A stretch of DNA of 64,000 bases, from NCBI GenBank assembly GCA_905221605.1, contig CAJNDS010002525.1, forward strand, positions 269,001 through 333,000. Reading direction: 5' to 3'. Below the pieces are notes generated by a model that searched no databases, was not told the origin of the DNA, and worked only from the letters and a program-made list of their open reading frames with translations. Source of the DNA: Symbiodinium natans (taxonomy: Eukaryota > Sar > Dinophyceae > Suessiales > Symbiodiniaceae). This document shows, one piece after another, positions 48,049 to 61,339 of this stretch; the stretch's first letter is position 1; every line of letters starts with the position of its first letter. The position numbers and the translations under genes were made by a program.

Positions 48049-51039
48049 CCGGCCTCACCAATGCCCGCAAAGGCTGCCATGGAGAGCAGGACGTTCCTGG
48101 CACAAACCTCCGTGGCTCTTTGGGAGATTTGGGTTTAGGGTTTATAGGGTTTATAGGGTTTAGGGTTTAGGGTTTGGGGTTTGGGGCTTGGGGTTTGGGG
48201 TCTCGGAACTAGGGCAAAATCTCCGCATATGACTGTGAGAGGACTTGCTTTGGAGTGACGTCCGTGTCGTGCATGTGCCCGCTGCGGCACCTCTGTTCTG
48301 TGATCGGGACCCTCCCCAAAAGCGCCCTAAAGCCTAAACCCTAAGCTCTAAGCCCTAAACCCTTAACCCTAAACCCTAAAGCCTGAACCCTCAACCCTAA
48401 ACCCTAACCAAAAAGCCATCCTGACGATGCTCCCCTTAGGACCATATTGAACATTGAACCTTCCCGTGGGTTATAGCTCAACAAACCAACCCTAAACCCT
48501 AAACCCTAAACCCTGAAACTTCAAGGGGGTGGTAGGAGTTCATGGACCATATGCCACCCAGCGGCAGTGTTTGTTCCAGAACAGCTTCCACCAGCCCTGG
48601 CAGCCTCGCAGCATCGGGGACGCATCAAACTGCAACCTCCCGGTCCCCGGGTTTAGGGTTTAGGGTTTAGGGTTTAGGGTTTAGGGTTTAGGGTGACATT
48701 CCAGGCCTTCGCGCCCGAGAGGAAGAGTGTTCTGGCAAACCCCAACGACTCCTCGGCGCACCCGGCTCAAAGGAGGGCACAAAGCACAAAGCCCTAAACC
48801 CTAAACCCTAACCCCCAAACCCTAAACCCTAAACCCTAAACCCTAAACCCCAAACCCTCAATTGGGAGAGGGGTGGAGGGGTGGTGGGGGGGTGACTCCT
48901 CTAGCTCCAACTCCTCTACTTGATGGGGGGGTATAAGCCGAGACCCAAGAGTAATTCAGGAATAAAGGCGGTGCCCTTTTTCGCTAAACAGTGGCTTATA
49001 AGGGAACCTAAACCCTAAAGAAAGGAATACGGGCATGCTCTGGGTCCTGGTATGTGATGCCCTGGTGTTCAATTTCGCGCCAGGTCTCCACGGCGCATGT
49101 CGTCCTGGCGACGTCTCCAGGGGTGTTCCTGGGACAAAGCACCGGATTCAGCAAAACCTGACCCTTAAACCGAATCCAAAACCCTAGTCCTCAACCCTAA
49201 ACCCTAAACCCAAAAACCCTAAAACACTACAACCCTACAACCCAAAAACCCTACAACTCTACAACCCTGCAACCCTACAACCCTAGAACCCTAAAACCCT
49301 AAAACCCTAAAACCCGACCCCGGGGGCTGAACTCCAAAAGCCCGAGGCAAGAAGTGGCCCTTCAAGTGAGGCCTACTTGGAGGTTCAGGCGCAAGTAGGG
49401 TTTCGGGTTTAGGGTTGAGGGTTGAGGGTTTAGGGTTATAGGGTTTAGGGTTTAGGGTTTAAGGGGGCATTAGTACCCCGAATAAGGTTCTAACCCGATT
49501 TCTCCCCTGGTTACCCTGTAGACCTGTATTTTAAGGGTTTTATAGGGTTCGGGGTTTGGCGTTTAGGTCCAGCTTGGGAAAGGGGCTCGTTGAAGCGCGT
49601 GTGCGCTCTAAATCTTCTGACCTTTTAACCTAAAATCTCAAGTCCTACAAACCGTAAGCCCAGGTGCATCTACTAGTAACAACCCAGTATGCCCCATAGA
49701 CCCCGTCAACAACCCCGAACCCTGTCAACCCCTAAACCCTACACCAACCCCAAACCCTATCAACCCCTAAACCCTACACCCTAAACCTGTATAAACAAAC
49801 AATATGGCAAAGCCCCTGGACACCATAGCTTCAAACCGCGCTCCCAAACGAAACCTCACCAAGCGAAGCTCCGAGACTCCCGAGATCCCTTAAATCAGGA
49901 ATCGGTTTGGGGTTTAGGGTTTATGGATTTAGGCTTTAGGGTTTAGGGCTTGCTTAGAAGCTCTTTTGACTTGCAAGTCTACCTAATATCCTCTATAAAC
50001 CGGATGTCAGCCCCAAAACCCACCTTACTAACCCTACTTGCTAAGTCAAAAGGGCGTCCAGTTAAGGGCTGCTTTGTAATTCATCTTAGAATCCCCGTTA
50101 AACTTCCAGGAATCTGCCCTAAACCCCAATTCCTGAACCCTAAACCCTCAACCCCGCACGTTGAGGTCTTTGGGAGCTCTGCCCAAGGCACCGTTTCGTC
50201 TTCCATCTGTACGCCCACGGCTGCTGGATCGAGACGTTGAAGGCTTCCTGCAGCATTTAGGGTTTAGTCGGGTCTAGGGCGCAGGGTGCGCCAGAATGTT
50301 GCAAGTGTGGGCCACTACCCATGGACTCCGATATGCCTTATCATCATATCAGGGACGAGGGAGGGCTCCGAAAGAAGGGGGTATCCTCTTGGGGGAGTTC
50401 CTAGACCAGCTGCGAGCAAGAACGCCTGCGTGCAACTTTTTTCGGAGAAGCACTGATGAGCAATAGGAATATTTCTATGAACGCATCAATACAAGCCCAT
50501 GTGATCCCGTCCTTCTTCTTCTTGGTCGTCAATGCCGCAGGGCAGTCATAGCCCGCGGCACTAGCCACATACAGGCCCGCGGTGGATCTGGGATGAGAAT
50601 GATGCAGACCAACTGCTCATTGAATGGAATGCCACGAGAATCTTCCCAAAACCCTAAACCCTAAACCCTGTTAAGAGTTTATGGCTTTTGGGATTCAGAA
50701 AGTTTAGGGTTCATGAGTCCAACGTTCGCCAAGGAGCGCGTAGCCAGCGGACGCGGCAACTTCGCCGGCGCACCTACCTGAGGAGCTTCGGTGGCTCTAT
50801 ATTCCCTCTAACGCCAGTCCCCTAAAGCCCAAACGGCCTAAACCCTAAACCCTAAACTGAACCCTAAATTAAACCCTGAAGCCAAAACCGTAAACCCTAA
50901 ACCGCGAACCGTAAACCGTAAACCCTAAACTCTAAACCCACCTAAAGGCCTCTTAGAACTTAGAACCATCAAAAGACAAGCGTTGTAACTATTCCCTTGG
51001 TGGCCTGGGGTTGGCTGTTATTACACTAAGCCGTAGGGT

Positions 51040-51137
51040 TTAGGGTTTAGGGTTTATAAGGTTTAGGGTTTAGGGTTTAGGGTTTAGGGTTTAGGGTTTA
51101 GGGTTTAGGGTTTAGGGTTTAGGGTTTAGGGTTTAGG
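51040..51137. repeat. TTTAGGG telomere-type array
   Basis: About thirteen units, nearly pure after an initial TTTATAAGG variant, running directly into the family C element at 51137. Confidence 0.88.
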
Positions 51138-51234
51138 GGATGTTCCCCCTTTTACTCACAGTCCTTGATCGGGGGTTCTAGTACCCCCAGTTCTAATCCC
51201 TACCAAGAACTGTCAGTATAAGGGGGAACATCCC
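51137..51234. repeat. MITE-like inverted-repeat element, family C
   Basis: GGGATGTTCCCCCTTTTAC with TCACAGTCCTTGATCGGGG pairs imperfectly with AATCCCTACCAAGAACTG and TCAGTATAAGGGGGAACATCC. Same termini as 14378-14518 without the long G tract. Confidence 0.7.
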
Positions 51235-51830
51235 AGGCTAGAACCATAATAAGAAAACGTTTGAAGTAGCCCCTTGGGGGTTTATATAAGAGCTGGCAAT
51301 CTGGAGTTATAGAGTTTTCAAGGGAGGGGGGTTCAAGCGGGGGATGTAACCTAAAGTTTCCCTAATACTCCCCACCACTCCCTAAGGCTCCCCTAGGTTC
51401 CCCAGGTACACACCGCCCTTGAACCCCCCTCCCTTAAGAACCCTACAATGGAGAGTTGGCCTTACAGTTTAGGGTTTAGGGTTTAGGGTCTAGGGTTTAG
51501 GCCTTACAGCAAAGGTGCCCCAATTGATGCTCTTCTTTGTCGCGTTTTTTCTGCGGATGTGCTGGTAGTCGAGGTCCAGATTGTGGCAAGATTCAACCGT
51601 CAAGCCTGGGCAGGCAGGCCCCCCCCCCCCCCCGCAAAAAAAAAAAAAAAAACTAATCATACATGCTGTGTGGCGAGCATTCAAAGGTGGCACTGGCACA
51701 CTCCGCCCAGCATTTTCAGCAACTGCCGCATAAACGTGGACCCGAACCGGATCGTTTCCGTGTTTTGTTGGCAGTTCACACGGCTGAACTCTCAACAATT
51801 GGCCCTTTCTACACAATGCTAAGCCACTGT

Positions 51831-51948
51831 TTGCTTAAGAACCCCTTCCCCCAAAATATCATACATATATATATATACACATATACACACGTATGTCGTT
51901 CCTTATTAAGGTAATGTAAAGATTATTTGTTGGGGAGGTTTTTAAGCA
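51831..51948. repeat. MITE-like inverted-repeat element, family F
   Basis: TTGCTTAAGAACCCCTTCCC at the left and GTTGGGGAGGTTTTTAAGCA at the right, with a TA/CA microsatellite inside. Relative of 8291-8464. Confidence 0.55.
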
Positions 51949-54540
51949 GACAGTAGCAAGCCCAATCGTTATCTAGTTCAGGGTTGCGTATTCGGAGGTT
52001 CCTGCTGGAAAGCACACGGTCACTTCCAAAAAAAGATCGTCTGGTTAGGGTGTCGGGTGTCTGGATTAATGCTGGGACCCGCCCCCCTTGAGGAGTAGTG
52101 TGACCAGGCGCTTCGGAATGGTACATGGCCCTTCTGCCCCACACTGACCCCTGTAAACCCAAAACCCTAAACCCTAAACCCTATAAACCCTAAACCCTAT
52201 AAACCCTAAACCCTAAACCCCAAACCCTAAACCCAAAACCCTATAAACCCTATAAACCCTAAACCCCAAACCCTACTGTTTAGGGTTGCATGTCAACAGG
52301 CGCAGGAAAAGTCGAAGCTTTGCTTTCGCAGACACCGCTACCCGCAGAGAATGAAGGACACCTACGTCGGACTACGTGCAAGATGAGAAAGCTCCCTAAA
52401 ACCTAAACCCTAAACCCTAAACCCTAAACCCTAAACCCTAACCCTAAACCCTAAACCCTTTTGAGAAGATTTGGGCTCTGCTGCCAGTTGAGTCGCCTAG
52501 CTCGGTACCCAGCACATCCAGCTCCCATGAGACGCCCTGCGGCGGGGGTGGAGATTCTCAAAGAGGGTTGGTTTCGGGTTTCGGGTTTAGGGTTTAGGGT
52601 TTAGGGTTTAGGGTTTAGGGTTTAGGGTTAGAACCACGACATCTCAGACGCCCTAAATGCACGTCTTAGTGGATCCCGAATCCTAAACCCTAAACCCTAA
52701 ACCCTAAACCCTAATTATTCAACCACGGCTGCTTCAACGACTTCAGCTTCAACTTCAGCTTTCAGCCCGGCCATGCTCACAAGACTGGAACACCACCACA
52801 CCCTGAGCTGGCCGTCTCTGCTTCCAACGAAGCCTTGGGGACCACATGACCCCCAAAAGGGTGTATGCTTCACATACCTTAGGTAGTATAGGGTATATGA
52901 CGATAATTTTAGGGTTCACATATCTTTCATAGGACATCTAGTAGTACAGGGTATATATAACCCCAACTTTGGGGCACTTGGTCCCCTGAAGAGCCTCCAT
53001 ACGACCTGCACAGCGGGCGTAGCCGCGGAACCTGGGGGCAAGTCGCCATTTCTGCCAGCGTTGGCAGGGTGTTCAGCTCAGGCAATCCATGTGCCTAACC
53101 CCAAACCCTAAACCCTAAACCCAAAAAACCTAATGCTAAACCATAAACCCTAAACCCTAACCCTAGACCCTAAACCCTAACCCCTGAACCCCCTTGTGTG
53201 GTTACTATTAGAAGGGTGGCCCGAATATTGAGGGTGCCCAAAAAGGGGCCCGAATTTGAGTTTGAGAACTACCCATATGGAGCCACGCAACCTACTTGGG
53301 CCTCAGCGGCAAAGTCTGCACCACATAGGTACATGGATCCTTTGGGAGAAGAGAGCCCTGACACCCGATAAAGGCTTGATGGGCCAGAGGCCCACACAAC
53401 CCAAAAGCCTAGAGCCCTAAACCTTAGAGAACCTAGACAGCCTTAAAAACCGAACACCATGCATGCACACAAGCCCTAATCACCCCAAACCCTAAACCCT
53501 AAACTCTCAACCCCAAACCCCTAAACTCTGTAAACCCTAAACCCCAAGCCCTAAACCCTAAACTCTCAACCCCAAACCCCTAAACTCTGTAAACCCTAAA
53601 CCCCAGACTCTGAGAGATTCTGCAGATGGGAGGCCATTTCTGGTCGCAGCCTCGTACAGGGAGCTCCTGGAGCGCGGCCCTCCAATTCTTAGATTAAAGG
53701 GGTTTAGGGTTTAGGGTTTAGGGTTTAGGGTTTAAGGTCTAGGGTTTGGGGTTTAGGGTTTGGAGTTTAGGGTTTCGGGTTTAGGGGGTTTAGGGGGTTT
53801 AGGGTTTAGGGGGTTTGGGGTTTACAGGGTTTAGGGTCTAGGGGGTCAGGGGGAAAATATGTAGAGTTGAGGGTTTCGGATTAAAAGGTTTGGGGCAGCT
53901 AAGCCGCCTAAACCCGCAAAAAGACGGCAGCTAAGTTTGGGCGCCTGGCCTTGCAAACTCGACACGAACTCGATCGGTTCCAAGATAGGTATCCGAACCT
54001 CGCCTTGTAAACCTTATAAACCCGACAACACCTGAACCCTACACTCGTAGCCCTCTCCAAACCCGACAGGGCAGCTTAGGGTTTCGGGTAAGTTTAGGAT
54101 AGGGTTTAGGGTTTAGGGTTCAGGGTTCAGGGCTTAGGGCTTGGAGTTTGGGGGTCTAAGGGCGCTCCGCCATGTACTTTGCCGCACTGCCCGCTGAGCG
54201 GACCGTGCGCGTGGCTGCGGTTGCACACTCCATGCCGACGAGCTTCTTGTCCTGTCGGGTCGGGCCTAAGCACCCCTACTTAAACTTGGTTTAGGGGTTA
54301 GGGGGTTCGGGGTTCGGGGGTTTAGGGTTTAGGGTTTAGGGTTTGAAGCCCTAAAGCCTAAACCCGGAACCCGAACCCCTACCCAACAAAAAGGGGCGAC
54401 TACACCTAGTTTCTGAGTACCCTGGCTCTAAAAACCGTCAACCTTTCAATTATGGTAGGATTCTATATGGCCCAAAAGGTTAAAGGTTCCCTTCTCAGCT
54501 ACTAAGTACAAAGTAAGGGCGCAGGTAAACCCTACCCTTG

Positions 54541-54597
54541 TCACCCCAAACCCCAAACCCCAAACCCCAAACCCCAAACCCCAAACCCTAAACCCTC
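54541..54597. repeat. CCCCAAA variant array
   Basis: Six or so CCCCAAA units followed by CCCTAAA units, the mirror orientation of the TTTGGGG block at 13740-13832. Confidence 0.75.
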
Positions 54598-54708
54598 ACG
54601 TCCGGGGCCGGGCCTGACAAACCTTGAGGTCGCTTTCAATGGAGGCAGCGATGGTGCCGGCGTCCTCCGCATGTTGAAGAAGTGAAAATTGCTTTGAATT
54701 GATATGGG

Positions 54709-54792
54709 GATTGCCTAAAATAGGGGTACCTCAATGGGGTCCTTATTATAAGCAGATCCAACTATTTGGGGGACTGTATTTGGGGGTCTCCT
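54709..54792. repeat. Dispersed repeat, family E
   Basis: TAGGGGTACCTCAATGGGG and TCCTTATTATAAGCAGATCC resemble GGGGTACCATATTGGGGTCC and following sequence at 60393-60550. Non-coding. Confidence 0.45.
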
Positions 54793-54799
54793 ACTTTCG

Positions 54800-56150
54800 T
54801 GAACCCCCCAAGTTGCTTTGAAGGTATATCAACTTTTGGTGATATAACAAACTTTAACCGGTCAGATCACTACATGATTAAACCTCTACAAAATGCTAAG
54901 ATGCCAGCCTGTCATTTAGCATTCTTACTCGCAAAAGAAGCAATTGAGAATGGCTAAGAATTAGATTTAGCACATTAACGCCGTTGGATTTTGGTTGGTG
55001 GCAGCGTTCTTTCTACAACCGCAAAAACAAGTCAGCTGCCTTACCGTCTCCTTTAATTTAATGTGCCATTTCTTTCACCAGAAAGTTTTCAAACGGTGGA
55101 CGAAATATGGCGAATCCAGACGAGAAAACGAAGAGTCCATAGACAGACAACCAACAGATCCAACCGAATGTACTTTTGAGGATGATGGGTCAACAGTGAG
55201 TGGTGATGCTGCGTTAATTCTACGTGACAGCAAAAAGGGTGCAAGTTAGCCAGACTTTCAAATCCATAAACTTCCACGAATTTCAGCTCGGTAATGTGTT
55301 GCATGTCCGGTGCAATTTAATCAAGTTTTGAACAGGTTTAGCCAACCATTGTATCACTAAGAGGGTCAGGATAAACTCACTTCATATTCAGGTGGCAGTG
55401 GGGGGGGGGTCAAGTTCAACAAAGCATCCGGTTATTTCGGCTTTACTTCATCTCCTCATATATGTTTCATGTTGTCTGCTTTCTCACCAAACTTGAAATC
55501 AGTTCGTACACGTCGCGCCGCAAACTGTGCATTATTTTTAGAAATCAATCTCAAAAACTAGCATCCAGCTTAATTGTGGAATTGCAGTAGAATTAGTAAA
55601 TCCAGGCTCAAAACATGCATTTTCGAAACGATCTTACCTGAAAGAAATAGCCAAACTCTTCTACAAGTTTGCCAATGTTTTCAGTTATGTTGGTAATTAT
55701 CATCTGGGTATTACAAGCATTATGCATTGTAATGGCGACCTCTGATATTAAGTGTAGAGACCAACAAATCAAAGTTGATATGCTGTGGTTTATTCAAGCT
55801 GCAATGTATCCAACCTTACTAAATGTGCTTTATTTGGCTGCAAATCCAACAACATGAGTATATTGATTATTGGTATATTATCGTGAAGAATTATTCACTC
55901 ATCTTCAACAGACATATATATATATATATGTGTGTGTGTGTTCACATATATATATAGGTTTAGAAGTTTAGGTATAGTATTAAACGTGGAGACTTGCAGA
56001 TCCACCATATGGGATCATTATTCATATCGCATTGAAACTGCTTGTGATTTCTGGGCCGATGCGTTAACGTATTGTAAGAGTGAATGTCCCTTCTCCTTTC
56101 ATGTAAACATGCGGGCTGTTCTCTAATTGATGGTGCCTTTTGGGGGGTCC
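54800..56150. other. Low-repeat, AT-richer island of unknown content
   Basis: Almost free of telomere-like motifs, in contrast to everything around it. Several open frames of 60-85 codons occur: one at 54995-55249 with a hydrophilic C-terminal half, and one at 55669-55857 with a hydrophobic start. None has a recognisable domain. It may hold exons of a decayed gene or a degraded mobile element; I cannot decide. A TA microsatellite lies near 55914-55960. Confidence 0.4.
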
Positions 56151-59100
56151 CCATTTTTACCACGGAGTCCCTGTCTCCAGGGTACGTAATTACCTGTACA
56201 GACTTTTGCCATGAGATGCCAAGCCGAAGCCACCTTCTATGCCAGGGTTTAGGTTCCAAAGGAGTCGGGGCTTTCTTGACTTGTTTTGAGGATTGGGGAT
56301 TGAGGCTCACGTCCGTGATCTTGAACAATGGGGGGGCATCATGTGACAAGGACTTCGGGTTCCCAAACCATAAACCTCAAATCCCTGTCCTTGATGATTG
56401 TCAAGATCGTCCGAGCGCAGAAGGCGGATCTCTTGCCAGCCTCCCCCCACTTCTGTGGGAGGCCACCCGGCAAGGAACGGTCCTGAAAGTCCCCAAAACC
56501 CTAAACCCTAAACCCTAAACCCTAAACCCTAAACCCTAAACCCTAAACCCTAAACCCGAGTCTCCTGAGGAAGGTATAGGGCTTGAGGTTTTCAAGGCTT
56601 CCGGGGCTTGGTGTTGAGAGCTTATTCGAATCCCTATTAAGGACTGTTAGTATAAAGGGGAACGTCCCAACTGGGTTTAGGGTTTAGGGTTTAGGGCTTA
56701 GGGTTTAGGGTTTAGGGTTTAGGGTTTAGGGTTTAGGGTTTAGGGTTTAGGGTTTAGGGTCCTGATCCGGGAAGATGTGCAGCTGCAGCTCGCGCATGGC
56801 CGGATGCTTGAGCCTTGGCTGTAGCAGCTGGGATTGACTGGCTGGCTCGTAGCAGGGAATGAGGGAATTAGGGCCCTACATATACCCTTTAAGGGAGTCT
56901 ACCCTACTATGAGGGGCTACTCTAGGTTTTTAGTAGGGTTTACCAGATCTTGTAAGGGTCTAGGGGTCTGTAGCCTTTTCATGAATCAAAGCAACCTGGG
57001 GGGGGGTATTAAAAGAATCTGCCCGTGGCGTGGGAAGCAAGACGATGCCCTACACCTCAATAAACCCTAATAAGCCCTTACAAACCCTGGAAAACCCATA
57101 TAAACCCTTGCAAGCCCCCAGAAGCCCGTATATGCCCTTACAAACCCTAGTCAACCCATGAAAACTCTTAAGCCCCAATATGCCCTAGAAAAAAGCGCTT
57201 GCAGGCCCTAGCAAACCCTTATAAACTCCTATGCGCCCCCAATAATCAGCCCTTCCCAAAGCCCCGACCTTAACTCCTTGCAGCGACCACGTGCGATCCC
57301 CTTCCTTGAGTCTTAGCACCTGACCTCGCCCGATAGCCCTTAACTACTGAGGGTTTCATGGGGTAGGGTTAGATGTGGGGGAACTATGGCTATAACCGTA
57401 ATTAAGGTATATACTTCTAACCCTCCTCATCCTTAAAGTGGGGAGTAGTCTTAATCTGTGAAAGACGAGTTTTGCGCAGCTATTCGGGTCGAGGACTGCT
57501 GGGAGGAGCCTAAAGTCTAAAGCCTACCCCGAATTTCCGGGATGAGCTTGTCGATTTTCTTGTTCGGGGGGTTTTGGAGCTATAGGGTTTAGGGTTTTAG
57601 GGTTTAGGTTTGGGGTTAGGGTTTAGGAGTTGGCGTTTGCGATTGGGTTGCCGGTGGGGGGGGGGGGGGGGGGGGTTAATAGAGGAGCTACCGACTTTGG
57701 AGAAGACCCTGGAAAAAGTAAATACATTTTAGGTATAAGTAGCTATACTAGGAACGCAGAGCCAATCAAAGTATGAAAGTACAGTATTCCAAAACCCTGG
57801 GGGTGGGGAGGGGGGGGGGGTGACCCGTTGAAAGATGGATCGCGAGTTGGGGAGACTTCCTTACTTGCATTACAAACCCGAGAACGTTTAAGCCCCTAAA
57901 CCCAAAACATAAACCCTGAACCCTAAACCCTTAAATCCTAAACCTCTAAACCCTGTTGTCGCGTGGCCGAGCCGACGCTGCAGACAGGTGGCCAAAGGAA
58001 GGCCAAGGCTAGGTTCAGGCTTTATCAACCCTAACCCTAAACCCCAAAACCCCACAACCCCAAAACCCTAAACCCCCAAACCGCTAAACCCCAAACCCTA
58101 AACCCCCAAATCCCCAAATCCCCAAGCCCCTAGACCCTAATGAAGGACATCCCCTCGGAGTCTTTGGGTCTCTCTGGAGCTGGAGAGGGACTTTCGCGTA
58201 GGATGCCCGCGGTTGATGACGCCCTCCATGAGCCCATGTCCTGAACCACAAATGGAGCCCTAAACCCTAAACCCTAAACCTAAACCCAAAACCCAAAACC
58301 AAAACCCCAAAACCCAAAACCCAAAACCCTAGCCCTACACCCTACACCCTACACCCTAAACCCTAAACCCTAAACCCTAAACCCTATAACGTAGACACCC
58401 TCAACTAAACCCTGCAGCATCCCTGATTTCGGGTTGCTGCTGCGATCCTTCTCTGAAAGAGGCTGGGGGGGGGGCATCTGTGACAGCGGAAGCTGAAGGG
58501 AAGGCATGATCACATCATCGAAGCCCGAAGAAAGAGAACGTAACTTAGAGAACAGCCCATGCAGCTTAAACCCTAAACCCTAAACCCTAAAGCCTAAACC
58601 TACGTGTTCAGGGTGTTTGGGCTTGAGGTGCTGAGGTCCTGAGATGAGAAGAGGTCGCCAGCTCACCCGGTCCAGGTAGCCTCGGACAGGACAGACATGC
58701 TGAGCAAGGGTTCTCATCTTAAGGCAGCATACGTTCAGGCAGCATACCATCCCTAAACCCTCAACCCTCAACCCTAAACCCTCAACCCTAAACCCTAAAC
58801 CCCTCACCCGCGCCTCCTTGCAGCAGGAAGCGCGTCTTCGGATGCAGATCCAAATGTCGCGCGGGGATGCGAGCAGACAGAGCGGACCTTGGGTTTAGGG
58901 TTTAGGGTTTAGGGTTCAGTGGTGCAGGGTTTAGGCTTAGGGTTTAGGGTTTAGGGTTTAGGGGTTTAGGGGTTTAGGGGTTTAGGGGCTTAGGGTATAG
59001 GGGTATAGGGTGTAGGGCTATCAAGAAGAAGAGCAGGTCAACTATAGGCTTGGGTCTGGTTATAACCTTCTTTTTTTTGAGGGGGGGGGGGGGGGGTGTA

Positions 59101-60390
59101 TTTACAACCCTCCTTGTCATGGCCCCATGAATTTTCAGGTAGAGCTTCATGACTTGAGGGCTTTTGGGGTTCTTCGTGCCTTGGGTTAGGGCTTCGCTGT
59201 ATATTACCTTGTGGCGTCGGGCTTGGTTTTTGCATGGCCTTGGAATCCTCTGGAAGACTGCTCCTCGTATCCCTTGACTTTGGGACCCTAAATTCGCACC
59301 TGCAGCTTTTACCCTTTACCCTTTACCCTTTACCCTAAACCCTAAATCCTAAACCCTCTAGATCGTGTCTGGAGTAGGGCAAAGTGCGGTCTGTACAATG
59401 CGGAGCCGGTCAGCCGCATGTTGGAGACCAAGGAAGAAAGGCCGGAGTCCGCTTCGTTGGTCGCTGCACCTGAGGCCCAACACGCCTATACACCCTAGAT
59501 GACTTTATGAATACTAGGGTTTTGGGGGTTTAGGATTTAGGGTTTAGGGTTTAGGGTTTAGGGTTTTTTTTATATACCCCCCCCCCCAAAAAAAAAAAAA
59601 AAAGCCCATACTTGAGAACCCTTTGAGAAGGCAAGGGACCATATTAAGGGACCATAGAACTTGCCTTAGAGAGCCCAAGACGGCTAGACCCTGGGAATCC
59701 TGGAGTTTTGGGGCGAAGGGTTTAGGGTTTAAGGTTTAGGGTTTGCAGTGGCATTTTTCAACGCGAAACCCCGGACCAAGATTTAGAGTATCCCCCGTGT
59801 TCTTCGGGCTTCCATGGGAGTTGAGCACCCCCTAAACCCTACAGACTAAAGAGCCTAAACCCTAAGCCCCTAACCCTAAACCCTAAACCCTAAACCCGAA
59901 ACCCGAAACCCCCAAACACCTACCGAGGGGCGGCCAATCTTCACCGTGGTCTGCGGCTCTAGGTCGTCCAGTTCGTTTGGCCCCGACACGTCGCAGACTT
60001 TGGTGCCATTCCTGACGTTCACAAACAACTTGGGGATCAGGGGTTCAGGGTTTAGGGTTTAGGTTTAGGGTTGAGGGTTTAGGGTTGAGGGTTTAGGGTT
60101 TAGGGTGTAGGGTTAGTATTAGCACTGCCATTTGAAAGGTGAGCTGAAAGCCTCGACGGCATGGGCAGGCTCTGAGAGAGCCCTAAACCCTAAACCCTAA
60201 ACCCTCAACCCTAAACCCTAAACCCTAAACCCTACACCCTAAACCAGGGCACCCGAGGCTCAGAAAGAAGTCCAGGAAGGACCCCCGACGCTGGCACGCG
60301 ACGTGCACCCACTGCTTCAAGGGCACCTGAGCTTTGGGGGTTTAGGGTTCAGGGTTCAGGGTTTAAGGTTTAGGGTTTAGCGGTTTCGGA
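56150..60390. other. Host repeat-rich region, no convincing gene
   Basis: CCCTAAA arrays (56497-56557, 56675-56760 in opposite orientations around a family C solo arm at 56630-56677), CCCAAAAC variants near 58280, and G or A homopolymers. A CCCTTATAAACC-like degenerate repeat fills 57060-57240. No gene seen. Confidence 0.7.
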
Positions 60391-60392
60391 AA

Positions 60393-60550
60393 ATAAGGGG
60401 TACCATATTGGGGTCCTTGATATAAGGAAATCCTACTAGTTGGGGGTCTATATTTTCCGAAATTAGGGGGGTACCCTCTTGGGGTCCCTATTATAAAAGG
60501 GGATCCTACTATCTTGGGGGTCTTTTTTGGGGGTCCCCTGTTATCGTAAA
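60393..60550. repeat. Dispersed repeat, family E, two related halves
   Basis: Two similar halves, each with GGGGTACC, then TTGGGGTCC, TATAA and GATCCTACTA or AATCCTACTA followed by TTGGGGGTCT, side by side. Relative of 54709-54792. Confidence 0.5.
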
Positions 60551-60721
60551 CCCTGCCCCGCAGCCATAGGATGGGACACCCCTGTGATCTCTACAGGTTC
60601 CACAGCTTTCGGAAACCCTAAACCCTGCTAGGATACTTTAGGCCCAATTACAGCTGCATTTATCACCCAATTAAGTCCCTATTAGTGTACTTAAGGGGCG
60701 CATAGGGGTGATAGCTGCACT

Positions 60722-60817
60722 CCTCTACACCAAACCTACTCTCCGGAACCCCGTATGCACAACACAAGGGAGGGGCGCGCCAACCTTTTGCAGGAAATGC
60801 CGGGCAACAGTCAAGAG
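60722..60817 (+). repeat. Direct repeat flanking the retroelement 3' region, copy 1
   Basis: 96 bp identical to 61108-61203, then both continue into CCAACTGGCCCATCTAAGCC. Here a 47-bp inner unit (GGAAATGCCGGGCAACAGTC and on) is itself tandemly doubled. Possibly the split direct repeats of a tyrosine-recombinase-type retroelement. Confidence 0.65.
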
Positions 60818-61107
60818 CCAACTGGCCCATCTAAGCCGCAGGAAATGCCGGGCAACAGTCAAGAGCCAACTGGCCCATCTAAGCCCCGGCCCCACTACCC
60901 AGCTGCTCAGCAACCAGGGTGGGTGGGCGGGAAAACGCAAGGCAAACTCTGCAGACAAGACTGCAGTGTGACCAAACCGACAGTGCACAGGCTCAGCTGT
61001 TCAACTCAACTCGAGCACGCACACATACAATGTACACTGTATGGAGGAGTAGGTGTGGAGAGAGGGCCGGTGTTCTGCCAAACCCAACCGAACCGGGAAC
61101 ACCAACA

Positions 61108-61203
61108 CCTCTACACCAAACCTACTCTCCGGAACCCCGTATGCACAACACAAGGGAGGGGCGCGCCAACCTTTTGCAGGAAATGCCGGGCAACAGTCAA
61201 GAG
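61108..61203 (+). repeat. Direct repeat flanking the retroelement 3' region, copy 2
   Basis: Second copy of the 96-bp repeat, followed by an extra TCAAGAG before the shared sequence resumes. It lies between the RNase H end of the retroelement gene and copy 1. Confidence 0.65.
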
Positions 61204-61339
61204 TCAAGAGCCAACTGGCCCATCTAAGCCCCAAAGAACTGCCGGTTGGCTCTGCCCAGGCGCGCCCTATACCCCCAACAATCTGCGCGACTGCACAGCG
61301 CTACGCAGTACACTCGAAACAACGTGCCGAATTGAGGCA

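Larger units (their letters stand above)
46564..54700. other. Host repeat-rich region, no convincing gene
   Basis: Same character as the left flank: telomere-like blocks, inverted-repeat elements and homopolymer tracts. The frame at 47467-47856 overlaps repeat and has no domain. A 59-bp tandem duplication containing AAACTCTCAACCCC lies at about 53486-53605. Confidence 0.7.
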
